A DNA stretch of 64,000 nucleotides from Ureibacillus yapensis (GCF_003515775.1 NZ_QWEI01000004.1:186001-250000); one strand, 5' to 3'. Positions 25,955-34,592 are shown, counted from the first letter of the stretch. Notes: generated by a model not told the origin, from the sequence alone. Numbers and translations are program-made.

Positions 25955-27274
25955 ATGTATAAAGTCGGAATTGTCGGTCCGGAACGTTCGGTTGAAAGAA
26001 TTATCTACTATGCCGAGAAAATCCAGAATGACTTGACGTTTATTGGATATTCTTATCATACTGCCAGCGAAACGGTCGAAATCCTGGATAACCATCATAA
26101 TGAAGTGGACTTTTGGTTGTTCTCGGGTAACATTCCCTATACAATTGCCCAGCAGTCAAAACATTATTCGAAAGAACGGATGCAGTTCATAAATATATCG
26201 ATTAATTCCTTCTATCGCGGCATCTTGGAACTAAGCCATGAGATTGGCAGGCTCGCCAAAAACGTCAGCGTCGATACATTGGATATTTTGGAACAAGACT
26301 ATCAAACAAGAATTGAAGAACTAAAAGGTCTATTGGATCATCTTTTTATTAAGCGTTTCAATTCACAGACAACCATCGACGAAATTGCAGAACATCATTT
26401 GGCTCTTTGGAAGAATAATGAAATCGACATCGTGATGACCGCCTATCCAGCCGTTCAGCAAAAGTTAAAGGACAAAAACATCCCCGTCTATTGGATCGGG
26501 CCTATGGAACAGGATATCTATTATACATTGCAGCTATTCAGGGAAAAAATTCAGACCTTTTATTATAAAGAAACGCAAACAACCGCGCTGATTGTACAAG
26601 TGAAAAACTTTGACAAAATTAAGAAGGAGTATGCGCATGGCTATGGGCTTCACTTCAGGAAGTTAAATTTAACGAAAATTGTCCTGCAAATTTGCGAAAA
26701 AATAGATGGTTATTTTATCGACGAAGGAAATGGGCGATTTATACTGTTTAGTTCCCGTGGGATTGTCGAACGCAATATAGATTCCATCTATGAAATGATT
26801 TCTATTTTGGAAGTGGAAGCAGGGCAGCCGACACTCGCCGGGATTGGACATGCCACGACGGTTTACTATGCAGAGAGCTTTGCAGATAGTGCCTTGCAGC
26901 AGGCAGTGGAGAAAGAGATTAAAGGCATTGTCATTATGGGGGAAGATGGTACCATCACTGAATATCTTCAAAATTCATCAAAACTCACCTACGCGAGCAG
27001 AATTGAAAATATGGAAGTGATTGAAAAATTGCAGGATACCTCCATAAGTCCCAAGATGTTCAGTAAAATAGAGGCAAAATTAACCGAATTAAAGTTGAAC
27101 AGTTTTAGCGCCAAAACGTTGGCAAAGGAAATGGATATGTCAGATCGCAATGCCCAACGCATTCTCTCGGAGTTATTATCTGTTGGCCTTGTTTCGTATT
27201 GCGGAACCGAAAATCGAAGTACACGGGGACGATCGGCAAAATTATATGAGCTCAGCAAGGAAATATATGACTAG
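25955..27274 (+). CDS. Transcriptional regulator with N-terminal sensor, cyclase-like middle and winged-HTH
   Basis: A 439-residue protein I cannot name. Residues 1-175 form an alpha/beta sensor-like domain (MYKVGIVGPERSVERIIYYA; FWLFSGNIPYTI). Residues about 195-330 look like a degenerate GGDEF/cyclase-fold domain (TALIVQVKNFDKIKKEY... FIDEGNGRFILFSSRG). The last 75 residues are a winged helix-turn-helix (AKTLAKEMDMSDRNAQRIL, then RSTRGRSAKLYEL). It directly precedes, on the same strand, an MFS transporter, an M20 amidohydrolase and a glutaminase, so it most likely controls them; a perfect operator-like palindrome lies at the transporter promoter. It is divergent from the LysM hydrolase and has its own terminator. 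Confidence 0.7.
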   Translation: MYKVGIVGPERSVERIIYYAEKIQNDLTFIGYSYHTASETVEILDNHHNEVDFWLFSGNIPYTIAQQSKHYSKERMQFINISINSFYRGILELSHEIGRLAKNVSVDTLDILEQDYQTRIEELKGLLDHLFIKRFNSQTTIDEIAEHHLALWKNNEIDIVMTAYPAVQQKLKDKNIPVYWIGPMEQDIYYTLQLFREKIQTFYYKETQTTALIVQVKNFDKIKKEYAHGYGLHFRKLNLTKIVLQICEKIDGYFIDEGNGRFILFSSRGIVERNIDSIYEMISILEVEAGQPTLAGIGHATTVYYAESFADSALQQAVEKEIKGIVIMGEDGTITEYLQNSSKLTYASRIENMEVIEKLQDTSISPKMFSKIEAKLTELKLNSFSAKTLAKEMDMSDRNAQRILSELLSVGLVSYCGTENRSTRGRSAKLYELSKEIYD

Positions 27275-27287
27275 TAAAGCCCTCTTT

Positions 27288-27334
27288 AGCTTGTTGTACA
27301 AAGTGAAATTCATTTTGTACAGCAAGCTTTTTTA
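27288..27334 (+). terminator. Terminator after the sensor-type regulator
   Basis: AGCTTGTTGTACAAA pairs with TTTGTACAGCAAGCT (one mismatch) and is followed by TTTTTTAA. Confidence 0.85.
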
Positions 27335-27409
27335 ATTATTAAAACGCCGGAAATTGGGCAATTTAAGTGGGGATAAAACTATTTCCAAATTATTTTATTG
27401 CTTAACATC

Positions 27410-27467
27410 TTGTATTTCAATTAAAATAGAAATATAATTTGTGAATAATTAACGAAATATTCGTTAA
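27410..27467 (+). promoter_or_regulatory. Promoter plus perfect palindromic operator of the MFS/amidohydrolase unit
   Basis: TTGTAT (27410-27415) and TATAAT (27433-27438) at 17-bp spacing form a good sigma-A promoter. TTAACGAA and TTCGTTAA (27449-27467) are perfect 8-bp arms with spacer ATA and would cover the transcription start. A bound protein would repress. The candidate binder is the regulator encoded immediately upstream. Confidence 0.7.
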
Positions 27468-27480
27468 AAGGGGGCTTTTT

Positions 27481-28698
27481 ATGACAGAAGTAGTTTTGGA
27501 AAAAAAGATGAGAAATATGTTGGTTGTTTTATTGTTTTTAGGGTGGGCAGTCGGTAATCTCGACCGCTATTTAATGAACTATGCGATTGTGTATATCGGC
27601 GATGATTTATCATTGACAAATACCGAGACAGGCATGGTATTGAGTTCATTTTTCCTTGGATACGCTTTAATGCAAATGCCAGGTGGAATTTTGGCAGACC
27701 GCTTCGGTGCTAAGCGAATCTTATTGTTTGCAGTAATCATATGGTCAATCTTCACTGGATTGACAGCGGTTGCATGGACATTGGGGATTATGCTTGTTAT
27801 CCGATTTTTATTCGGTATTGGAGAAGGTGGATTTCAACCTGCTGCATCCAAAATCATTACCACGTATTATCCGGAAAACGAGCGAAGCAAGGTAATGTCC
27901 ATCATGCTTTCCTCTAGTTCGATTATGTCGATGTTGGTACCGATTATTTCTGCAGTACTGCTCGTAACAATTGGTTGGCGTGCAATCTTTGTAATCGCTG
28001 CCATCATTGGTGTCATCATTGTTGTTTTATATTGGAAAGTTGTACCAAGTGATAAAGTGGCTCAGGAGACGGATGAAGCTCCTAGAGTAAAGGAAATTGT
28101 AGGGAAATTAGTGAAGATGCCATTTATGTGGAGTCTTGTAGTTTCTTACTTCACGATCTACGCTGTAAACTGGGGATTGAATTCGTGGATTCCGACGTAT
28201 TTATCGAATGTGCGCAATCTTGATTTATTGTCCATCGGCGGATGGCAAGTAATACCTGGCGTCATTATGCTGATTGCCATGTTTTTGAGTGGGTACTTCA
28301 TTGATAAATTGGATTTAAAAGTATCCAAAGTGATTGGTGCTGTTTTTGCGTTATTACTGGCGGTATTCTTATTGCTTATGTTCAATGCGACTAGCATCGG
28401 TTTGTTTATCACGTACCAATGTATCGTCATGTTCTTAATGACATTCGTGATTTTGCTGCTTCCTTCATTCATCTTAAAGAAAATTCCGGCTGAATATGCG
28501 GGAACGGCAATGGGAATGGCAAATACCGGCGGACAGCTGGCAGGATTTGTCACGCCAACTTTGATTGGTATGATGGTAGATGCATTTGATGGATCTTATA
28601 ATGCAGCGGTTTGGATGCTTGTCATCATCTCGATTATTTGCGTAATCAGTATTTTATCGATTACACAAAGAAAACAAAATGTGGGAGGTACAGCATGA
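27481..28698 (+). CDS. MFS transporter, anion:cation symporter (ACS) family
   Basis: A 405-residue carrier with twelve predicted membrane helices. GNLDRYLMNYAIVYI in TM1 and GGILADRFGAKRILL in the loop 2-3 (MFS signature GxxxDRxGxR) place it in the ACS branch, which transports organic anions such as hexuronates, glucarate, phthalate or N-acylated amino acids. The stop overlaps the start of an M20 amidohydrolase by 4 nt (ATGA), so it probably imports that enzyme's amide substrate. GGGGG precedes the ATG. The promoter carries a palindromic operator. Confidence 0.85.
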   Translation: MTEVVLEKKMRNMLVVLLFLGWAVGNLDRYLMNYAIVYIGDDLSLTNTETGMVLSSFFLGYALMQMPGGILADRFGAKRILLFAVIIWSIFTGLTAVAWTLGIMLVIRFLFGIGEGGFQPAASKIITTYYPENERSKVMSIMLSSSSIMSMLVPIISAVLLVTIGWRAIFVIAAIIGVIIVVLYWKVVPSDKVAQETDEAPRVKEIVGKLVKMPFMWSLVVSYFTIYAVNWGLNSWIPTYLSNVRNLDLLSIGGWQVIPGVIMLIAMFLSGYFIDKLDLKVSKVIGAVFALLLAVFLLLMFNATSIGLFITYQCIVMFLMTFVILLLPSFILKKIPAEYAGTAMGMANTGGQLAGFVTPTLIGMMVDAFDGSYNAAVWMLVIISIICVISILSITQRKQNVGGTA

Positions 28699-30101
28699 CT
28701 TTATCAAACAAAGAATTCAATGTCTCGGAAGTAATTAATGCAAAAAAAGAGATGTTTACTTCATTGAGTGATAAAATCTGGGAACATCCCGAATTGCATT
28801 TCAAGGAAAAATATGCCGTATCGCTAATGGAAGAAGCACTGTCGGCAGAGGGTTTCCAAGTTCAAAAGAATGTAGCCAATCTAGAAACGGCGATTATGGG
28901 CAGCTTTGGCAATGGCCCAACAGTTATAGCCTTTTTGGGCGAATATGATGCACTGCCATTCTTAAGCCAGGAAGGCGGCCAGACCGAGTTTTGCCCGGTA
29001 GAAGAAGGCGGCAACGGACACGGATGCGGGCATAATCTATTAGGTGTAGGTGCTTTTGCTGCGGCAGTAGCGGCAAAAGCTTATGTAGAAAAAACAAACG
29101 CACCGTTTACCATTCGCTTTTATGGCTGCCCGGCTGAGGAAAATGGTTCGGGAAAAGCCCATATGACAACACATGGCGTTTTTGATGATGTCGATCTGGC
29201 CATTTCATGGCACCCGAACTATATGAATAGCACCATGAATATGAGAACGCTTGCAAATTATTCCGCTGTCTTCAAATTTACAGGGAAAAGTGCACATGCT
29301 TCAGCGGCGCCGCATCTTGGCCGTAGTGCGCTTGACGCGGTGGAACTAATGAATGTGGGCGTGAATTATTTACGTGAACATATAATTCAAGAGGCACGCG
29401 TGCATTATGCTGTGCTGCATACAGGCGGTACATCGCCGAATGTTGTGCAGCCGTATGCGGAAGTAATGTATTTGATCCGTGCACCAAAGAAACAGCAGGT
29501 CATGGAGATCCATAAGCGCATACAAAAGATTGCGCAAGGTGCAGCATTGATGACCGAGACCACAGTTAAGGAAGCATTCGAAGGAACGGCATCTGATTTG
29601 ATACCTAATCAAACACTTGCAGAAGTCATGCAGATGCAATTCGAAAAAGCAGCACCTCTTCATTTTGATGAGCAGGAGCTAGCATTTGCAGCAAAAATCT
29701 ATGAAACGTTGGATCCGGAAGTGAAATCGGGTGCAGATATGGCCCTGTCGCCGGATCAGAAAAAAGCCTTAGGTGATCACCGATTATCGAACCTTATAAT
29801 GCCCCTTGCTCCTGAAGCCATGTTATATGGCTCAACGGATGTGGGCGATGTGAGCTGGGTAACGCCAACCGTACAATGCTTCGCAACAAGCTTGGTATGG
29901 GGCACTCCACTTCATACATGGCAGGTTGTTTCAGTGGGGAAAACGTCGATCGGCCATAAAGGGATGCTTTATGCAGCAGAAATTATGTCGAGAACGGCCA
30001 TACACTGTATGGAAAATCCCGAAGTGATCGACCAGGCAAAGCAGGAACTAAAAACGCGTTTAAATGGTGAACAATATAAATCGCTAATCCCGGAGAATTA
30101 G
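28695..30101 (+). CDS. M20-family amidohydrolase, AbgB-like
   Basis: A 468-residue metal-dependent amidase of the M20 peptidase family, closest in layout to AbgB (p-aminobenzoyl-glutamate hydrolase subunit B). Metal and catalytic motifs: FLGEYDALP, GHGCGHNLLG (His), GCPAEENGSGK (Glu-Glu), AISWHPNY, and late DVGDVSWVTP with TPLHTWQ. The lid/dimerisation domain lies around residues 190-300 (KFTGKSAHASAAPHLGRSALDA). Start: ATG 28695 preceded by GGGAGG and overlapping the MFS stop. It likely cleaves an N-acyl amino acid imported by that carrier; with a glutaminase next door the product may be glutamate or glutamine. The actual substrate is unproven. Confidence 0.8.
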   Translation: MTLSNKEFNVSEVINAKKEMFTSLSDKIWEHPELHFKEKYAVSLMEEALSAEGFQVQKNVANLETAIMGSFGNGPTVIAFLGEYDALPFLSQEGGQTEFCPVEEGGNGHGCGHNLLGVGAFAAAVAAKAYVEKTNAPFTIRFYGCPAEENGSGKAHMTTHGVFDDVDLAISWHPNYMNSTMNMRTLANYSAVFKFTGKSAHASAAPHLGRSALDAVELMNVGVNYLREHIIQEARVHYAVLHTGGTSPNVVQPYAEVMYLIRAPKKQQVMEIHKRIQKIAQGAALMTETTVKEAFEGTASDLIPNQTLAEVMQMQFEKAAPLHFDEQELAFAAKIYETLDPEVKSGADMALSPDQKKALGDHRLSNLIMPLAPEAMLYGSTDVGDVSWVTPTVQCFATSLVWGTPLHTWQVVSVGKTSIGHKGMLYAAEIMSRTAIHCMENPEVIDQAKQELKTRLNGEQYKSLIPEN

Positions 30102-30106
30102 CATCA

Positions 30107-30146
30107 AAGAGGAGATGTTCCGTTTTATTGGGCATCTCCTTTTTAA
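30107..30146 (+). terminator. Hairpin between amidohydrolase and glutaminase
   Basis: AAGAGGAGATG pairs with GCATCTCCTTTTT around a 13-nt loop. It sits only 68 nt before the glutaminase start, so partial readthrough is plausible. Confidence 0.65.
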
Positions 30147-30169
30147 GACTTTAACAGCGAGGTGATGAG

Positions 30170-31099
30170 ATGATTGAATCTATTATTGAAAAAGCGAAAG
30201 CAGAATCGCAGAAAGGGCAATTGGCGTCCTATATTCCGGCGTTGGCCAATCAGCCTAAGGATTTATTTGCTGCATATCTGATTGATGAAAACGGAGAAGT
30301 CTTAAAATTTGGAGATATTGATTTTAAATTTACGCTGCAAAGCATCTCGAAGGTCATGAACTTTATTGTGGCTGCGGAATCTTTGGGTCTTGATAATGTC
30401 CTCGATAAAGTGGATGTAGAGCCAACAGGGGATCCTTTTAATTCGATTGTTCGGTTGGAAGTCGCCGAGAAAGGGAAGCCATTTAACCCCATGATCAATG
30501 CCGGAGCCATCACGGTTGCATCACTTCTGCCGGGAAAAAGCGTTGATGCGCGTGTCCAGTCGGTTACAGATTTTCTAGCGGAGGTAACAGGGCACGCACA
30601 TGCAGTAAATCAGGAAGTGTATCAGTCCGAACTTGAAACGGCTTATCGCAACCGCGCCATTGCCAATTATTTAAAAGCGAATAATTACCTGGAGGGAACG
30701 GTGGAAGAAGCAGTTGAAACATATCTCCAGCTGTGCTCAATTGAAGTTTCAACAGAAGATTTGGCGAAGTTTGGGCTGTTTTTAGCCTATGATGGGTTGG
30801 ACACAAGTCAGGATAAACGCCTAATCTCCCAAAAAACAGCCCAGTTTACAAAGGCGCTCATGATGACGTGCGGTCTCTATAATGCTTCGGGAAAATATGC
30901 TGCAACAGTTGGTTTTCCTATGAAAAGCGGTGTATCCGGAGGAATTTTGGGAACCATCCAGACCGGGCAAGTCGAACATCTCAAAGGGCGCATGGGTATT
31001 GCTGTATTCAGCGCGGCTATTGACGAGGTAGGAAATAGTGTAGCAGGAATGCATTTTTTGGAAAGTTTATCTGAACAATATGATTTAAGTGTGTTCTAG
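30170..31099 (+). CDS. glsA: Glutaminase A (serine-dependent beta-lactamase fold)
   Basis: A 309-residue glutaminase converting L-glutamine to L-glutamate and ammonia. The catalytic Ser-x-x-Lys is FTLQSISKVMNF (about residues 60-71), followed by the family motifs PFNPMINAGAI, ETAYRNRAIANYL (Tyr/Asn) and GFPMKSGVSGGILG. Length equals the usual 305-310. It is the last gene of the amide-use cluster, which supports a pathway that releases glutamine or glutamate. AGCGAGGTGATGAG precedes the ATG. A bidirectional terminator follows. Confidence 0.92.
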   Translation: MIESIIEKAKAESQKGQLASYIPALANQPKDLFAAYLIDENGEVLKFGDIDFKFTLQSISKVMNFIVAAESLGLDNVLDKVDVEPTGDPFNSIVRLEVAEKGKPFNPMINAGAITVASLLPGKSVDARVQSVTDFLAEVTGHAHAVNQEVYQSELETAYRNRAIANYLKANNYLEGTVEEAVETYLQLCSIEVSTEDLAKFGLFLAYDGLDTSQDKRLISQKTAQFTKALMMTCGLYNASGKYAATVGFPMKSGVSGGILGTIQTGQVEHLKGRMGIAVFSAAIDEVGNSVAGMHFLESLSEQYDLSVF

Positions 31100-31120
31100 G
31101 AAAGCCAGTATGGGAAAACG

Positions 31121-31157
31121 AAAGCATAAAATTTCTGCTGTGGAATTTTATGCTTTT
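31121..31157. terminator. Bidirectional terminator between glutaminase and PLD-like gene
   Basis: AAAGCATAAAATT pairs with AATTTTATGCTTT around an 11-nt loop; convergent genes meet here. Confidence 0.8.
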
Positions 31158-31165
31158 TAGTTTTC

Positions 31166-32632
31166 CTAATAGGTTGTTACTTTCAAGGTTTGTTGGAGGG
31201 TATAAATCCAGCGTTGCCACCAGGAAAGAGTATCCTGGAATTCTTCTGCATCGAGTGTATACATAGCGTCCTCATTTTCCCAAAGACGCTCAAAATAATT
31301 TTCCATGCTCACGACTAAATCACTTTTATTTGGAGCCATGATGCGCAGGTTATTTTCCAAATTGTAATTATACAATGTTCGCTCTGTATAATTGGCGGAG
31401 CCGCTGGAAATAATCGTTTGTTCTTCGGTTTGAATCCAGATTGCCTTGGTGTGATACTGGCCGACAACGGTATTGTACCAGCGGATAGCTAGATAATTCT
31501 GATCCGCATCTTCCAGCAGTTCATTGACAACAGGCCTGTTCGGAAGGCCCGTTTTTTCCCTGCCAAAAGAGTTTTCATTCGGATCTAAAATCATCTTTAT
31601 CTCTACGCCTCGATTAGCTGCATCTGTCAAGGCGTCCACAATCTTGCGCTCTGCAATGAAAAACATCCCCAGCCAAATTTTATCTCCTTTTTTCGTAGCG
31701 GCTATGTCACTGAGTAAAGCGTCCAAAATTTTTCTTTCAGTTAAATACTGTACTTTATACTGACCGCCGCTTTCCTTGGGCTGCGTTGCTCTCGGTAATT
31801 TTGGACCGCCCGACATGATGGATACTGCTTCCTCGGATTCCAAAATATCATTGATGACAGATCCTTGGACTTTTAATGCCAGGTTACCATGGAAGCCGCT
31901 TCCGTCGTGTGGGTTTGATGAGGTGATAATGGCTTCCTTTTCCGATACGGCAGCTTTTCGATGATTGGCTTTGACGTTTAATAGTTCGAGATAAGAGGAA
32001 AGGTTCATTTTTGGTGCTTTACTGGACATCGCATTGCTAATCCATCCTTCCCCTTCATGGTCAAACCATTGGAGAAATATGCGGTAAATTCCCGAATAAG
32101 CCGGTGTTGAATCACGCAGCTTTTTTAGATCCGTATAAACAATTTCTACACCTGCTTCACGCATTTTTTTAAACCATTTCGTTTCATAGGAACCATAGCC
32201 TTTGTTTAATGGGTCCGTAATGAAAATAACCGGCATATCCGGATTTTCTCTCTTTTTATTTGCAAGTTTGGAAGACATGGTATCCGCAATTGGCGGGAAA
32301 TCTTCCTTTTCATCGTAATATCCATCCATTAAAAAGAAGTCTACCACAACAAATTCTTCCGCTTCCTCAATCAATCCATAAACTTCCTTAAATATATGAT
32401 TTTCATGTTGACGGCCTGTCCCTTTTTTGTCCTGTGCGAATGTTAAATCAGTGATCAACTCAATATGATCTGTTTCATGAAGCTCCCCTTCATAAGAAAT
32501 ACCTTTTGGCAGAGGTTTATATGTGTGCCATAAAATCACTGCTATATAAAGTGTAAAGAGCAGCAGTAAAGAGGCTACTATAATTTTCTTTCTTCTACTC
32601 CAGCTATCTATTTTCTTTTGGACTTTTTTCAT
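31166..32632 (-). CDS. Membrane-anchored phospholipase D-like protein
   Basis: A 488-residue protein with one N-terminal membrane anchor (about residues 15-37) and two PLD half-domains. Motif 1 reads NHRKAAVSEKEA...TSSNPHDGSG and motif 2 YHTKAIWIQTEEQ...SSGSANYT. Both keep the His and Lys of HxK but lack the usual Asp (HxKx4D), which is tolerated in some PLDs. Cardiolipin synthases normally have two N-terminal helices, so this is probably a different PLD (phospholipid or nucleic-acid phosphodiesterase/transferase) acting outside the membrane. Start at 32632 has CGGAGG 10 nt upstream; the longer frame to 32680 has none. Confidence 0.72.
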   Translation of the reverse strand: MKKVQKKIDSWSRRKKIIVASLLLLFTLYIAVILWHTYKPLPKGISYEGELHETDHIELITDLTFAQDKKGTGRQHENHIFKEVYGLIEEAEEFVVVDFFLMDGYYDEKEDFPPIADTMSSKLANKKRENPDMPVIFITDPLNKGYGSYETKWFKKMREAGVEIVYTDLKKLRDSTPAYSGIYRIFLQWFDHEGEGWISNAMSSKAPKMNLSSYLELLNVKANHRKAAVSEKEAIITSSNPHDGSGFHGNLALKVQGSVINDILESEEAVSIMSGGPKLPRATQPKESGGQYKVQYLTERKILDALLSDIAATKKGDKIWLGMFFIAERKIVDALTDAANRGVEIKMILDPNENSFGREKTGLPNRPVVNELLEDADQNYLAIRWYNTVVGQYHTKAIWIQTEEQTIISSGSANYTERTLYNYNLENNLRIMAPNKSDLVVSMENYFERLWENEDAMYTLDAEEFQDTLSWWQRWIYTLQQTLKVTTY

Positions 32633-32811
32633 TGAAAAACCTCCGATGGGATTGCTTCTTTCTAAATTTTTTCCCGTCATGGCGGAAAGTTAAACAGCGC
32701 TAGGTTGATTGATTAAGAATAGATAGATGGTATTTTTTACAAAAAATGTAGAACAAGGCTTAGCGAGGTTATATAATATGCATACCAAAATAAATGAAAA
32801 GTAGGGTACTT

Positions 32812-33099
32812 ATGTCGATTTCCTTTTCGCAGATTTTCATTGTGTTTATTTTTATTGGGGGGCCGCTGCTGCTCCAAATCATGGCAAAAAAATGGACTTG
32901 GCTCGCTACAGTCATTGCAGGGTATATTTTATATGCATTATGGGGAATGGTTCTGCACAGTACGTCGGATGTGACGGAATACGGCACTGGCTATGGAATG
33001 CTCATTCCTCCTTATTTAATCTTCATTACATTATTAGGCATGTTCTTGCAAAAAATGAGCGATAAGTCAAAAAAGGAAAAAGAACATCTGAAAGAATGA
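32812..33099 (+). CDS. Small membrane protein, unknown function
   Basis: A 95-residue protein with three predicted membrane segments (IFIVFIFIGGPLLLQIM, WLATVIAGYILYALWGMVL, YLIFITLLGMFL) and a highly charged C-terminus (KKMSDKSKKEKEHLKE). A TATAAT-type -10 lies at 32769-32775. I prefer ATG 32812, which follows TAGGG at 6 nt; an in-frame ATG at 32794 has no ribosome site. It is divergent from the PLD-like gene and ends in a terminator. I recognise no family. Confidence 0.65.
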   Translation: MSISFSQIFIVFIFIGGPLLLQIMAKKWTWLATVIAGYILYALWGMVLHSTSDVTEYGTGYGMLIPPYLIFITLLGMFLQKMSDKSKKEKEHLKE

Positions 33100-33123
33100 T
33101 TCCCTATTCATCAAGAACTTGGA

Positions 33124-33164
33124 AACGTCAGACCCTCTTTTCGTCGGAGGTTTTGACGTTTTTT
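33124..33164 (+). terminator. Terminator after the small membrane protein
   Basis: AACGTCA and TGACGTT form the base, with CCTC/GGAGG inside, followed by TTTTTTATC. Confidence 0.75.
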
Positions 33165-33268
33165 ATCTAATTAGCCTAGAAATTGACTAAAACATGTTTG
33201 AACCTGATGAACTTGAGGGTAGTGAACAAGTATGCAGGATGCATGAAAAAACTGTAGGAGGAATCACG

Positions 33269-33586
33269 ATGAAAAAATTGATGAAATCGGTAGTTCCTGT
33301 ATCGGCACTTCTTTTAATGTTGGCAGGATGTGCAGAAGATGAAGAAGACGTGAATGTAGATGTGCAAGAAGAAGAGCCGGCAACAACTGATGGAGAAGAT
33401 GACGTGAACATCATTGAAGAAGATGGTGAAGGCGAGAGCAATACAGAAACAAATACAGAAACGAATACGGAATTGGCGCCAAGTACTGACTCAGAAGGAA
33501 GTACTGAAGATGAAGCGGAAGATTCTGTAGAGACTCCGGATGACAGCACTGAAACTACTCCAGAAACTGAAACAGAACAGCAATAG
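33269..33586 (+). CDS. Acidic low-complexity lipoprotein
   Basis: A 105-residue lipoprotein: the signal peptide MKKLMKSVVPVSALLLMLAGC has a lipobox (LAGC). The mature part is almost entirely Glu, Asp, Thr and Ser, with a short tandem NTETNTETNTE tract, so it is probably disordered and strongly negative. Such tails act as surface spacers or cation-binding coats; no specific role can be claimed. The start is ATG 33269 with TAGGAGG upstream; the frame back to 33194 has no site. It lies 36 nt before the next small gene and may be co-transcribed with it. Confidence 0.75.
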   Translation: MKKLMKSVVPVSALLLMLAGCAEDEEDVNVDVQEEEPATTDGEDDVNIIEEDGEGESNTETNTETNTELAPSTDSEGSTEDEAEDSVETPDDSTETTPETETEQQ

Positions 33587-33622
33587 ACAAACAAACCGTT
33601 TTAATAGGAGGGTAATGTAATT

Positions 33623-33892
33623 ATGGCTAATTTATCAACCTATGAAGAACAATTAAGAGAAAAATATGTAGATCATGAAGAAGTGGTGAAAGTCGGTGAA
33701 AAAACATTCGTTTGCGTTTTATCGTTGAAAGGCGGCTATGAACATATCGGCCATGCGACAGACAATAACTCGACAGACGATAAATTCACGGACAATGCCC
33801 TTCGAGAGAAAGCGCGCAAAGCAGCTTACGAAAGCCTTGAAAATTACGATCGTTTCCATGAAGCGTACACGAAAGTTTCGGGCGCTATTTAA
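33623..33892 (+). CDS. Small soluble protein, unknown function
   Basis: An 89-residue charged protein (MANLSTYEEQLREKYVDHEE..., KTFVCVLSLKGGYEHIGHAT, then a helical EKARKAAYESLENYDRFHEA). It resembles phage-associated Gp49-like small proteins found in bacilli, from memory; the function is unknown. ATAGGAGGG precedes the ATG by 10 nt, a very strong site, and a perfect terminator follows at 33965, so expression is likely. No other phage genes are nearby. Confidence 0.75.
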   Translation: MANLSTYEEQLREKYVDHEEVVKVGEKTFVCVLSLKGGYEHIGHATDNNSTDDKFTDNALREKARKAAYESLENYDRFHEAYTKVSGAI

Positions 33893-33964
33893 TTCCAATA
33901 GAATTTTAATGTTTTAGCTAATAAAAGTTTTTTCCTCCCTTAAAAAACATATATTAGTTCGAAG

Positions 33965-33997
33965 AAGCAGGGTTTCTTTTGTGAACCCTGCTTTTTT
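33965..33997 (+). terminator. Strong terminator
   Basis: AAGCAGGGTT and AACCCTGCTT are perfect 10-bp arms around a 9-nt loop, followed by TTTTTT. Confidence 0.88.
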
Positions 33998-34094
33998 GGT
34001 GGATTTTGAAACATGGGGTGAAGCTTTTGGGACAATAGAAAGTGTGAAAGTTTGATAGGAAGAGTGTGCTAGGGTAGGCACAAGTAAAGAGTGT

Positions 34095-34510
34095 GTAAAT
34101 GTCCTTTTGTAGGAAAATCCATGTTTAAAGGTAATATAGAGGAGCTGTAAATTCCCTTTTGCAGTGAAAGTTATGTTCAAAGGTCACATAGAACAGCCGT
34201 AAATTCCCTTTTGCAGTGAAAGTTATATTCAAAGGTCACATAGAGGAGCTGTAAATTCCCTTTTGCAGTGAAAGTGATGTTCGAAGGTCACATAGAGGAG
34301 CTGTAAATTCCCTTTTGCAGTGAAAGTTATGTTCGAAGGTTACATAGAATAGCTGTAAATTCCCTTTTACAGTGAAAGTGATATTCAAAGGTTACATAGA
34401 GGAGCTGTAAATTCCCTTATATAGTAAAAGTTATGTTTAAAGGTTGCCTAGAGGGGTTCTATATGCCCTTATAAAGTAAATAACATACTCAAACGTCATA
34501 TAGTGATGAA
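34095..34510. repeat. Second 52-bp tandem repeat array, about 8 units
   Basis: Units beginning GTAAATTCCC recur at 34095, 34147, 34199, 34251, 34303, 34355, 34407 and (diverged) 34459, each exactly 52 bp apart. Copies differ at several positions, so the array is older or less homogenised than the one at 19749. The consensus contains ATAGAGGAGCTGTAAATT, which can be aligned with ATAGAAGCGTTCTAATT of the first array. It fills the 700-nt gap between a small gene and the SDR gene; 33998-34094 contains a sequence (GGTGAAGCTTTTGGGA, 34016-34031) resembling the third repeat locus near 62859. All frames have stops. Confidence 0.9.
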
Positions 34511-34549
34511 ATACCAATTGGGATAAGAACGTTTATCTAAAATATCAAT

Positions 34550-34582
34550 AACCGAGCAACCTCCAAGTGAAGCTGCTCGGTT
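34550..34582 (-). terminator. Terminator of the SDR gene
   Basis: AACCGAGCAAC pairs with GCTGCTCGGTT around an 11-nt loop just past the stop of the SDR gene. Confidence 0.7.
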
Positions 34583-34592
34583 TCCATATAAT

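Noticed and set aside
31166-32632. Cardiolipin synthase
   Set aside because: Only one N-terminal helix and both HKD motifs are degenerate.
33623-33892. Prophage remnant
   Set aside because: The small protein vaguely resembles a phage-associated family, but no integrase, attachment site or other phage gene is near.
34095-34510. Repeat-encoded protein
   Set aside because: 52 is not a multiple of three and all frames on both strands have stops within two or three units.
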